Assembly: GCF_016734765.1 (NCBI RefSeq)
Contig: NZ_JAERQE010000020.1
Location: 22,171 to 86,170 of the forward strand
DNA: 64,000 nt
Origin: Microvirga soli
GTDB lineage: Bacteria > Pseudomonadota > Alphaproteobacteria > Rhizobiales > Beijerinckiaceae
Reading direction: 5' to 3'
This document shows positions 25,929-34,302 of this stretch, in pieces. Under the pieces are notes generated by a model. That model ran no database searches. It was not told the DNA's origin and worked only from the letters and a program-made list of their open reading frames with translations. Made by a program: the position numbers and the translations under genes. Each line of letters starts with the position of its first letter. The stretch's first letter is position 1.

Positions 25929-27778
25929 GACGCCTGCGACGGCAGAGCGCCTTCAACAATAGCGGCCTCGAATTCAGGATCAGGCTGCCAATAGGCCGCC
26001 CGGATTACCGGGAGCATCGACAGGGCGTTGCTGAATCCCCAGAGGGTGTTGGCGATCATCGCCCCAAGCGTATAGCCCTCGCGTCCCGTCCCATAGGCCA
26101 GCCAGCCCCAGGCGAGACCCGCCATGGTGACGACGACCAAGGCAATCTGCCACCTGACGAGACGACCGTAGGTTCCGACCTGCCTGTCCTTGGGCGTGAC
26201 TGGAAACGAGATCTTTTTTCCTCGCACGACGGCCCATAACGCCTGCATATTCAGCGGGAACATGGCGAGGTACCAGGCGCGGCCCTTGGCATTCGAGTTG
26301 CCCCACATGGCGACGAGCTGGGAAAGCTCGTTGAGCAGCAGGAACGGCGCGATATGCACGAAGAAATCGAGCGAGTAGCCTGAGACCGGAGCGACCCCAG
26401 AGAACAGGAAAACTATGGGTGAAACGAGGAAGATGATGTTCCAGAGTGGAGCCAGGTACGAGTAGAAGGTCGACCCGTACATGAGCTTCTGCGGCAGCGT
26501 CAGTCCGCGCCGGAACAGAGGGTTGTCATGGGCGAGAATATCCAGGGTGCCGCCGGCATATTTGAAGCGCTGGATCGTCCAGCTGAGCAGGTCGTTGGGC
26601 GACAGCATCCTTGCCTGAACGACCGGGTGCAGAACCGACTTCCAACCGCGCTCGCGGTCGCTGTGCAGGACGATGGACGTGTAGATGTCCTCGGAAACGT
26701 GGAACTTGTAGGGCTGGAACTCTTCTTCCAGGGCGCTCTGCCAGCGCATTACATCGCTGATGGAATCGGTGATAGCCTGCTCGCCGGTCAGTTGGCGGGC
26801 GGCCTTCTCGTTGCGCCCAGCTGCGGCGGCGACCTGATCGGACCATTGGCGAAGTGCCGCCTCCATGACCGCTTCGCGCCGATGGATCGAACCCGCGCCG
26901 CAACAGAAGCTCGCATTCGCCCAGTTGCGCCGGCGCAAAATCACGTCGAAGAAAAGCTGTGGATCGTTTGCGAACGGATCCTCCCCGACCTGAACCGGCC
27001 CGAACACGCGCTCGAAAGCTCGTCCAATGCCCCTCCCGAAACCACCGAGCCGGCGTCCGAGTGCGGCTGGCAGCGGTATTCCGGGTGGAATGTCGTAGAA
27101 CCAGTGCGGAGTCTGCACCCAGGCAACCTTCGGATCCCGGAAATAGCCGAGCGTCTCTTCTAGGAAGGTAGGGAACGGATGCATGTCGGCATCGCAGATC
27201 AGGATGAAATCCCCGGACGTGGACGCCATGGCATTTCTGAGGTTGCCGGCCTTGAAGCCCACGTTGTCGGAGCGGGTGAGATAATTCACCCCTTCTTCCC
27301 GCGCGACCGCTTCCATGGCCGGGCGCTTGCCGTCGTCGAGGACGTGAACCCGCAGATCGATCGGGTGAGGATAGGTGAGCTTCTTGGCGGCCTGCAGACC
27401 GACGCGAACGAGTTCAGGATCCTCGCTGTAGGTGGCGAAGAAAACGTCGACGGACACAGGCCTGTCGGTCACGTCCGCATCGTCGGTGCAATCGCGGACA
27501 GTCACCGGAAGAGGAGCGCGCACGGGAGATTGGGCACTCCAGAGATTTGCCGTGAAGAGAACAAGGCCGATGAAGGAGCCCGTCTCGGCGATCAGAAGAG
27601 GGATCGAGAACCAGAGAGCATCGTAGTTGATGGAGTAGAACCATCGCCAGCCGATATACCACGTGCCGAAGACGAGGCTCGCCGTGCAGAGAAACTGCCA
27701 CACTGTTTCATGCCAGGGCGAATACGGAAGCGGAGTCCAGGGCGTCTGACTCTGAAATCGGGACAAGGGACGGGACAA
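25925..27778 (-). CDS. Cellulose-synthase-like GT2 glycosyltransferase without PilZ domain
   Basis: 617 aa inner-membrane processive GT2. Two N-terminal TM helices (about 27-80), then the catalytic domain: DDG (148-150), DAD (196-198), FCCGAGS (291-297), SED (362-364; usually TED) and QRFKY (403-407; usually QxxRW), followed by about five TM helices (430-595). It should join sugar from a nucleotide sugar into a beta-glycan and pass it through the membrane. Bacterial BcsA carries a C-terminal c-di-GMP-binding PilZ domain; here the protein ends soon after the last TM, with no RxxxR. Start is TTG 27778 with GGAG nine bases upstream. Divergent from the TPR/barrel gene. Confidence 0.88.
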   Translation of the reverse strand: MSRPLSRFQSQTPWTPLPYSPWHETVWQFLCTASLVFGTWYIGWRWFYSINYDALWFSIPLLIAETGSFIGLVLFTANLWSAQSPVRAPLPVTVRDCTDDADVTDRPVSVDVFFATYSEDPELVRVGLQAAKKLTYPHPIDLRVHVLDDGKRPAMEAVAREEGVNYLTRSDNVGFKAGNLRNAMASTSGDFILICDADMHPFPTFLEETLGYFRDPKVAWVQTPHWFYDIPPGIPLPAALGRRLGGFGRGIGRAFERVFGPVQVGEDPFANDPQLFFDVILRRRNWANASFCCGAGSIHRREAVMEAALRQWSDQVAAAAGRNEKAARQLTGEQAITDSISDVMRWQSALEEEFQPYKFHVSEDIYTSIVLHSDRERGWKSVLHPVVQARMLSPNDLLSWTIQRFKYAGGTLDILAHDNPLFRRGLTLPQKLMYGSTFYSYLAPLWNIIFLVSPIVFLFSGVAPVSGYSLDFFVHIAPFLLLNELSQLVAMWGNSNAKGRAWYLAMFPLNMQALWAVVRGKKISFPVTPKDRQVGTYGRLVRWQIALVVVTMAGLAWGWLAYGTGREGYTLGAMIANTLWGFSNALSMLPVIRAAYWQPDPEFEAAIVEGALPSQAS

Positions 27779-27962
27779 GAAAGACGGCTCCGGGAAGATA
27801 GGCTGGAGGCAAGATGCCTCTGGTCTGGGGATAAGAATAGGCTATTTTCTAGGAAAGAAAGTTAGGTGCGGCGAAGCCCTCGCCAGATCCGATCTTTACC
27901 TGCCATAAGGGCAAAATCCAGATACTGCCCCTCCTGAATTTGTGATTCGAGATTCTGAGACG

Positions 27963-30900
27963 ATGCATAAGCGTAGGCTTGCCCTTCGTATCCGGTTCGC
28001 AAGCCTCGTTTTCCTCTGTGGGTTCGGGCTGGCCGCATCACCCGCTCTGGCCCAATCGGCCCAGGAGGTCGTGGAGCAGGCCAGGCAGGCTGCTTCCACT
28101 AATGACAACCGTGAAGCCGCTCGTCTCTTCGAGCAGGCCCTTACACTTGCTCCCGAACGCCGAAACGAACTCCTGCTCGAATATGCAGATCAAGTTGCCT
28201 ATGCAGGCCGCCCGGCCGATGCCGTGCCGCTTTACCGTGAGCGCCTGGCAGATCCGGCCCTCGACACTACCAACCGTGAAAGGGCCGACCGGGGCCTGGC
28301 CTTCGCTCTCCTGTGGAGCAGCCGGTTCCAGGAGGCGATTCCCGCCTGGGAGGCTCGTCTCAGGGTTGATTCCGGCAGTGACGAGGCCAGGAAGGCTTTG
28401 TCCGATGCCTTGGTCGGAGCAGCCCGACAGGCAGGCGAACGCTCCGACAATGCAAATGCCAGGACGCTTTTCGGCCGGGCCATCGAGACCGCCTCGCAAC
28501 GCCGCCATGAGCTGCTGCCGGAACTGGCCGATCAAACCGCCTATGCTGGCCAGCCAGCGCAGGCCGTGCCGCTCTATCAGGAAGCCCTGCGAGATGGCAG
28601 CCGCTCCGAGGATCAGCAGCGCCGCCTGAGGCGAGGGCTGGCCTTTGCGCTGCTATGGAGCGGCCAGTTTCCGGCTGCTGTGGCGGCCCTTGAGGATGTG
28701 CTCCGGGCAGTTCCCGATGACGCTCAGGTCCGGCAGGGGCTGGCGGAAGCCCGAGCCGGCGCCGAGAGGAGCCGCGCACAGGCGGTGCAGCCTTCGCAGC
28801 CCATCCCATCTCCAACGCAACCCCAAGCACCCGCCGCTCCAGCCTCGCCGGCCGATGCGGCGATCGCGGCGGCCCGCGAGGCTGCCGGCCGCGGCGCTAA
28901 CAAGGAGGCGGCTTCACTTTTCGAGCGGGCGATTTCGCTCGATCCCTCAAAGCGCGGCCAGATCGCTCGGGAATATGCCGACCAGCTCGCTTTTTCCGGT
29001 GAGCCGGCCAGAGCGGTTCCGGTCTATCGCGAGGTTCTCGCCCGTCGGGATCTCTCGTCCACCGAGCGTCAGCAGACGGGCCGCTCGCTGGCCTTCGCGC
29101 TCCTGTGGAGCAGCAAGTTCGAGCAGGCAATCGAGGCCTGGGGCGGCATCTTGCAGGCCGACCGGAGCGATGCAGAGGCCCGCAAGACGCTCTCCGACGC
29201 CTATGTGGGTGCCGCCCGTCAATCAGCTGAGCGCACACGCAATGCCGATGCCGCTTCCTTCTTCCGAAGAGCCATCGAGACCGCTCCGCAGCGCCGCCAG
29301 GAACTCCTGCCGGAATACGCCGATCAGACAGCCTACTCCGGCAATCCGGCCGGTGCGGTCCCGCTCTATCGCGAGGCGCTGCGCGATGGCCAGCGCCCCG
29401 AGGCGGAGCGCCGGCGCGTGCGGCGCGGCCTTGCCTTCGCGCTCCTCTGGAGCAACCAGTTCCGCGAGGCTATCGCCGCCTGGCAGCCGCTGTTCCGAGA
29501 AAATCCACGCGACGAGGAGGCCCGCAAGGCGTTCTCGGATGCCCTCGTCGGTGCCGCGCGCCAGGCCGCAGGGCAGACCCGCAACGCGGAAGCGGTGAAC
29601 CTCTTCGAGCGCGCCTTGACCGTCATGCCGGGGCGTCGCCGGGAACTGTTGCGGGAATACGCCGAGCAGATGCTCTATGCGGGCCAGCCGTTGCGGGCGA
29701 TTCCGCTTTTCCAGGAGGTGCTTCAGCGCGCTGACCTGACCGCCCAGGAGCGGCGGGACGCCCAACTCGGCCTCGCCCGTGCGTTGGCCTGGAGCGGTCA
29801 GCAGAAGCTTGCAATCCCGGTCTTCAGCGAAATCCTCGCGTCGAACGCAAACGATGTCGATGCCCTTATCGGCCGCGGCAACGCCCTCAACGACATTACT
29901 GAGCACAGGGCGGCCCTAGCCGATTTCGAGGTAGTGCTCTCACTCCAGCCCAGCAATGTGGAAGCGATCCGCGGCGCTGCGACCGCCGAGAGGTCGATGG
30001 GCTTGCCGCGGGCGGCCCTGGCCCGGCTCGAGCCTCTTCTGGCCAGCGGCGACCAGAATCCCGCCACGCTCTTCATCGCCGCTCAGGCGCGGCGGGAGAT
30101 GGGGCGCCCGGATCTGTCCGAGGACTATGCGAAGGCTGTTCTGGCGCAGAAGCCTGGTGACGCAGGCGCCCAGGCGCTGCTCGATCAGCTCTATCAAGAA
30201 CGCCGGCCCCTGACGCGCATCGAGAGTTGGTACGCCCGCCGCTCGGACGACCTCGCGATCTGGTCGCTGCAGGGCTCCCACGAACTGACCTTCAATGACG
30301 GCTTGACGAAGCTCGGCCCTCAGGCTCGATTTCTGCGCTTGCGGGGCGGCGATTTTCCGAGCGTCGACATCGCCAGCATCGGCATCGCGGGTCAGCACAG
30401 GTTCGGCGATCATGTCGAGCTCAAGTCATCGATCTTCCTGAACGTTGAAGACGAGTCTCAACGCAATCTTTCCGACGGGGACGACGATCAGGACGTCACG
30501 CTGACATACGACACGATTCTAAGCCTCATTCCATCCGATCTGCTCCGCTTCGACCTGAACCTGACGCGGCGCTACGCGGATGAGAACACGTATTCGATCG
30601 TGAAAGATATCCTGGCGAACGATTTCGGCCTCAAGGCGATCGTGACGCCGGACAATGCGACTCGCTTTGCCGCTCAGGCGATCTACAGCCACTACTCCGA
30701 TGGCAATGAGCGCGCCTGGGGTCAGGTCGAATTCGCCAAGCGTTTCACGGCCAATCCCTATCTCTGGCTGGGCGCACGCTACACGGCCTTCCAGTTCGCG
30801 GAGGTGGTCGATAACGGCTACTGGAATCCCAAGCGCTACCAGTCCCTGGAAGCAAGCGTCCATTTCTACGGCCCCCTGGCCGAGAGATGGTGGTTCGATC

Positions 30901-31133
30901 TTCAGGGGGCTGCCGGATATGGCTGGAGCGAGCCCGGCGAAGGAGGCTTCGTGTCTTACGCCGCCGCGCGCCTGAACTACGATTTCACCTCGCAGGCGAC
31001 CTTTGCCCTCTACGCAAGCCACCTCGTCTCCTACGCACGCTCGTCCGAAAACGATGGCAACTTCGATACCGGAGAGGACGACGAGCCGTTCAGCCGCTGG
31101 TCCTTGGGTGGGGAGTTGAGGATCCGGTGGTAG
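27963..31133 (+). CDS. TPR-repeat outer-membrane beta-barrel protein (BcsC/PgaA-like exporter)
   Basis: 1056 aa. Signal peptide (about residues 1-31, ending ALAQ), then TPR-type helical repeats to about residue 750, then a C-terminal beta-barrel (about 755-1056) with alternating strands and a terminal aromatic (RIRW), as in outer-membrane proteins. Five long repeats share the block LAFALLWS and recur every 342 bases, with a Pro/Ala-rich linker between repeats 2 and 3. The architecture is that of BcsC and PgaA, which take a polymer across the periplasm and outer membrane. Divergent from the GT2 gene with about 160 bases between. GTG at 27942 is an alternative start. Confidence 0.85.
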   Translation: MHKRRLALRIRFASLVFLCGFGLAASPALAQSAQEVVEQARQAASTNDNREAARLFEQALTLAPERRNELLLEYADQVAYAGRPADAVPLYRERLADPALDTTNRERADRGLAFALLWSSRFQEAIPAWEARLRVDSGSDEARKALSDALVGAARQAGERSDNANARTLFGRAIETASQRRHELLPELADQTAYAGQPAQAVPLYQEALRDGSRSEDQQRRLRRGLAFALLWSGQFPAAVAALEDVLRAVPDDAQVRQGLAEARAGAERSRAQAVQPSQPIPSPTQPQAPAAPASPADAAIAAAREAAGRGANKEAASLFERAISLDPSKRGQIAREYADQLAFSGEPARAVPVYREVLARRDLSSTERQQTGRSLAFALLWSSKFEQAIEAWGGILQADRSDAEARKTLSDAYVGAARQSAERTRNADAASFFRRAIETAPQRRQELLPEYADQTAYSGNPAGAVPLYREALRDGQRPEAERRRVRRGLAFALLWSNQFREAIAAWQPLFRENPRDEEARKAFSDALVGAARQAAGQTRNAEAVNLFERALTVMPGRRRELLREYAEQMLYAGQPLRAIPLFQEVLQRADLTAQERRDAQLGLARALAWSGQQKLAIPVFSEILASNANDVDALIGRGNALNDITEHRAALADFEVVLSLQPSNVEAIRGAATAERSMGLPRAALARLEPLLASGDQNPATLFIAAQARREMGRPDLSEDYAKAVLAQKPGDAGAQALLDQLYQERRPLTRIESWYARRSDDLAIWSLQGSHELTFNDGLTKLGPQARFLRLRGGDFPSVDIASIGIAGQHRFGDHVELKSSIFLNVEDESQRNLSDGDDDQDVTLTYDTILSLIPSDLLRFDLNLTRRYADENTYSIVKDILANDFGLKAIVTPDNATRFAAQAIYSHYSDGNERAWGQVEFAKRFTANPYLWLGARYTAFQFAEVVDNGYWNPKRYQSLEASVHFYGPLAERWWFDLQGAAGYGWSEPGEGGFVSYAAARLNYDFTSQATFALYASHLVSYARSSENDGNFDTGEDDEPFSRWSLGGELRIRW
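28296..29795 (+). repeat. Five 114-codon internal repeats in the TPR protein
   Basis: The codons for the LAFALLWS block begin at 28296, 28638, 29088, 29430 and (diverged, LARALAWS) 29772. Steps are 342, 450, 342 and 342 bases; the 450 step is 342 plus a 108-base Pro/Ala-rich linker. Each unit also carries an EYADQ-x-AY, AVPLYREAL and EARKALSDALVGAARQ block. This is a clean amplification of a 114-residue TPR super-repeat. Confidence 0.85.
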
Positions 31134-31210
31134 GCGGGTTACGCGTCAACCCTCAGGAATTTTCGTAGCATCCCTCGCAGATTGCGGCGTGAAAGACTAT
31201 TTCTGCCCAC

Positions 31211-31993
31211 ATGACAGACTCACGCGACTGGTTCCCCTCCGACGAGGAGCCCAACCCCATGCGGGCCGCTCAGGCCGGCATGAAACCCACCCTGCCAAAG
31301 CGCTTCTACAAGGAAGCCGGCGTCGAGGAGCGGGACGGCCTGTTCCATCTCACCCTCGATGGCCGAACGGCAAAGACGCCGAGCAAGCAGCCCCTAGCCG
31401 CGCCCTCTCGGGCGCTGGCTGAAGCCCTGGCGGCGGAATGGCAGGGGCAGGGTGGCGAGATTGACCCTTCCACCATGCCGGTCACCCGCATCGTCAACTC
31501 CGCCATCGATGGCGTCGCGCCTCGAAAGGCTGAGGTGGTCGACGATCTCGTCCGCTATGCCGGATCGGACCTCGTCTATTACCGAGCCGGCGAGCCCGAG
31601 CGTTTGGCCAAGTCTCAGGACGAGGCCTGGAGCCCAGTGCTCGACTGGGCGAGGGACGCCCATGGCGCCCGCTTTGCCTTAGGCGAGGGCGTAATGCATG
31701 TGGCGCAGCCGGAGGAGGCAATCGCGGCCATCCGCCGGGCTATCGAGCAAATCCGATCGCCGTTTGCGCTTGCCGCGCTGCACGTCATGACGACCCTATC
31801 CGGCTCGGTGCTGATCGCGCTTGCCCATGCGGCAGGCCAACTCGATACGGACCACGCCTGGGCAGCCGCCCATGTGGACGAGCTTTACCAGGAAAGTGTC
31901 TGGGGCGAGGACTACGAGGCCATGGAGCGCCGTCGTCGGCGTGAGGCCGATTTCCGGGCCGCATCCTTGGTCTATCGCCTGGCGCAGGCATGA
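31211..31993 (+). CDS. ATP12-family F1-ATPase assembly chaperone
   Basis: 260 aa. ATP12 chaperone sequence is clear: PKRFYKEAGVEERDGLFHLTLDGRTAKTP at the N-terminus (broken here by family-typical spacing), LAEALAAEW, MPVTRIVNSAIDGV, YAGSDLVYYRA, W-x-PVLDWA, and ESVWGEDYEA near the end. In mitochondria and alphaproteobacteria it binds the F1 alpha subunit before assembly. Length is normal. Followed by a GC hairpin and the pccB promoter region; not obviously in an operon with its neighbours. Confidence 0.9.
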   Translation: MTDSRDWFPSDEEPNPMRAAQAGMKPTLPKRFYKEAGVEERDGLFHLTLDGRTAKTPSKQPLAAPSRALAEALAAEWQGQGGEIDPSTMPVTRIVNSAIDGVAPRKAEVVDDLVRYAGSDLVYYRAGEPERLAKSQDEAWSPVLDWARDAHGARFALGEGVMHVAQPEEAIAAIRRAIEQIRSPFALAALHVMTTLSGSVLIALAHAAGQLDTDHAWAAAHVDELYQESVWGEDYEAMERRRRREADFRAASLVYRLAQA

Positions 31994-31996
31994 AAA

Positions 31997-32027
31997 GAGC
32001 CGCCGGCGCGACAGGCAACGGCGGCTC
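31997..32027 (+). terminator. Hairpin after the ATP12 gene
   Basis: GAGCCGCC pairs with GGCGGCTC across a 15-base loop, just downstream of the ATP12 stop. No T tract follows, so termination strength is uncertain. Confidence 0.4.
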
Positions 32028-32195
32028 AGGCCTGCTCTGTCAGGCGCTTGTTTCTGTAATAAAGAAACACATCGCTCCCGACTCGCGCCGGTTGATCTGA
32101 GAAGTGCTGTGGAGCGCACACCCATAGTGGGATTTTGACACAGGCACGGCTGTGCTAAGCGGGGGATCATTTTTTCCGGGAGTCAGGGTCCAGCC

Positions 32196-33728
32196 ATGAA
32201 AGACATGCTCGAACGGCTTGAGGAGCGGCGCGCGCAGGCCCGCCTCGGCGGCGGTGAGAAGCGCATCGAGGCGCAGCACGCCCGCGGCAAGCTGACCGCC
32301 CGGGAGCGCATCGAGCTCCTGCTCGACAAGGGCTCCTTCGAGGAGTTCGACATGTTCGTCGAGCACCGTTCCACCGATTTCGGCATGGATAAAGCCAAGA
32401 TCCCTGGAGACGGCGTCGTCACCGGCTGGGGCACCGTCAACGGCCGCACGATCTTCGTCTTCGCCAAGGATTTCACCGTCTTTGGCGGCTCACTGTCCGA
32501 GGCCCACGCCCAGAAGATCACCAAGATCCAGGACATGGCGCTCAAGATGCGCGCGCCCATCGTCGGCCTGTTCGATGCGGGCGGCGCCCGCATCCAGGAG
32601 GGCGTGGCGGCGCTCGGCGGTTATGGCGAGGTGTTCAAGCGCAACGTGATCGCCTCGGGCGTGATCCCGCAGATCTCGGTCATCATGGGCCCCTGCGCCG
32701 GCGGCGACGTCTATTCGCCCGCCATGACCGACTTCATCTTCATGGTGCGCGACCGCTCCTACATGTTCGTCACCGGTCCCGACGTGGTGAAGACCGTCAC
32801 CAACGAGACCGTGACGTCGGAGGAACTGGGCGGCGCCAAGGTCCACACCACCAAGTCGTCGGTCGCCGACGGCGCCTACGACAATGACGTGGAAGCGCTG
32901 CTGCAGGTGCGCCGCCTCATCGACTTCCTGCCCGCCAACAACATGGACGGCGTGCCGGAGATCCCGAGCTTCGACGAGCCCAATCGCACCGACGACAGCC
33001 TCGACACCCTGATCCCGGACAACCCAAACAAGCCCTATGACATGAAGGAGCTGATCCTGAAGGTCGTGGATGAAGCCGACTTCTTCGAGATCCAGGAAGC
33101 TTACGCGAAAAACATCATCACGGGCTTCGGGCGCGTGGAGGGCCGCACGGTGGGCTTCGTCGCCAACCAGCCGATGGTGCTGGCTGGCGTGCTCGATGCC
33201 GATGCCTCGCGCAAGGCCGCGCGTTTCGTGCGCTTCTGCGATGCCTTCAACATCCCGATCGTCACCTTCGAGGACGTGCCGGGCTTCCTGCCGGGCACCG
33301 CACAGGAATATGGCGGCCTGATCAAGCACGGCGCCAAGCTGCTCTTCGCCTATTCGGAAGCAACCGTCCCGCTGGTGACGGTGATCACGCGCAAAGCCTT
33401 CGGCGGCGCTTATGACGTGATGGCCTCAAAACACATCGGCGGCGACGTGAATTACGCCTGGCCCACCGCGCAGATCGCCGTGATGGGCGCCAAGGGTGCG
33501 GTGGAGATCATTTTCCGCCAGGACATTGGCGATGCGGAGAAGATCGCAGCCCGCACCAAGGAATACGAAGACCGCTTCATGTCACCGTTTGTTGCCGCCG
33601 AGCGCGGCTACATCGACGAGGTGATCATGCCGCATTCGACGAGGCGGCGGATTGCGCGCGCTCTGGCGATGCTCCGGCACAAGGAGACCGAGCGGCCCTG
33701 GAAGAAGCACGACAACATTCCACTTTGA
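32196..33728 (+). CDS. pccB: Propionyl-CoA carboxylase beta subunit (carboxyltransferase)
   Basis: 510 aa, the usual PccB length. It has the two crotonase-like halves of a carboxyltransferase: N half with [26 protein letters not shown] and [17 protein letters not shown] (acyl-CoA site), C half with [32 protein letters not shown] and [17 protein letters not shown] (biotin site). Asp at the position selecting propionyl-CoA lies in this last block by family knowledge. With PccA it makes methylmalonyl-CoA from propionyl-CoA, the end product of Val, Ile, Met and odd-chain breakdown. The pccA gene is 6.5 kb downstream, same strand. GGGAG upstream of the ATG. Confidence 0.94.
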   Translation: MKDMLERLEERRAQARLGGGEKRIEAQHARGKLTARERIELLLDKGSFEEFDMFVEHRSTDFGMDKAKIPGDGVVTGWGTVNGRTIFVFAKDFTVFGGSLSEAHAQKITKIQDMALKMRAPIVGLFDAGGARIQEGVAALGGYGEVFKRNVIASGVIPQISVIMGPCAGGDVYSPAMTDFIFMVRDRSYMFVTGPDVVKTVTNETVTSEELGGAKVHTTKSSVADGAYDNDVEALLQVRRLIDFLPANNMDGVPEIPSFDEPNRTDDSLDTLIPDNPNKPYDMKELILKVVDEADFFEIQEAYAKNIITGFGRVEGRTVGFVANQPMVLAGVLDADASRKAARFVRFCDAFNIPIVTFEDVPGFLPGTAQEYGGLIKHGAKLLFAYSEATVPLVTVITRKAFGGAYDVMASKHIGGDVNYAWPTAQIAVMGAKGAVEIIFRQDIGDAEKIAARTKEYEDRFMSPFVAAERGYIDEVIMPHSTRRRIARALAMLRHKETERPWKKHDNIPL

Positions 33729-33755
33729 GAGCCAAGAGCTTCCGCTCACGATCCG

Positions 33756-33788
33756 AGGCAGCCCCGGAAGATTGTTCCAGGGCTGCCT
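33756..33788 (+). terminator. Rho-independent-type terminator after pccB
   Basis: AGGCAGCCC pairs with GGGCTGCCT, with a further inner GGAA/TTCC pairing, followed by a short T-rich stretch. It lies 28 bases past the pccB stop and before the convergent small gene. Confidence 0.65.
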
Positions 33789-33794
33789 TGCTGT

Positions 33795-34067
33795 TTAGAG
33801 GGAGGAACCGAACGTCCCTCCCGGCGTCTCCAGCTTTCTCAGCCAGTTCCTGTGCTGCAGAGTTGTTCCGTTCGGTGCCGTTATCGATGAGTCGGCAGGC
33901 TCTGCCTCCACCTCAAGAACATAGGGAAATGTGCCGCCCGGCGTCTCCAGCTTGCGGATCCATTCCTGATGCTGAGAGCGCGTTTCCTCAGCACGCACTA
34001 TGCCGATTGAGCCTGCCACAGCAGCCATGAACGTGACGACGAATAGCGCGACAATGCAGCTTCGCAC
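33795..34067 (-). CDS. Small secreted protein with a duplicated WxRKLETPGGTF motif
   Basis: 90 aa. Sec signal peptide (about residues 1-26, ending VRAEE), then two near-identical motifs: HQEWIRKLETPGGTF (about 33-47) and HRNWLRKLETPGGTF (about 72-86), joined by a 24-residue acidic/Pro/Thr linker. GTG start with AAGGA seven bases upstream, so the gene is probably real despite its size. I recognise no described family. The repeated Trp-Arg-Lys...Gly-Gly motif could bind a cell-wall or membrane component. Alone on its strand between pccB and the opgC-like gene. Confidence 0.7.
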   Translation of the reverse strand: MRSCIVALFVVTFMAAVAGSIGIVRAEETRSQHQEWIRKLETPGGTFPYVLEVEAEPADSSITAPNGTTLQHRNWLRKLETPGGTFGSSL

Positions 34068-34302
34068 GGTTATTCCTTTTTGAGTTTGAAAGGGGAAAGC
34101 AGGAGCAGAGTTGAAGGTTAGCGCGCAGGTCCTTGCTCGTCAAAGCGATCACGCGCGGTGCTCTGTCACGCTTGCCTCGGAGTCGGGGATTTGTGATACC
34201 GCGTTAGCGGGCCGAATCTGTCTCGAAGAGTTGATGACGATCTTCGGATCCCATGGCCGTTTCCGGCGTTCTGCCGTCACCTAAAAACTAAGAGGATCGG
34301 GA

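Noticed and set aside
27942..31133. Repeats in the TPR gene as a CRISPR or transposon signal
   Set aside because: They are in-frame coding repeats of 342 bases within one protein, without spacers, inverted ends or target duplications.
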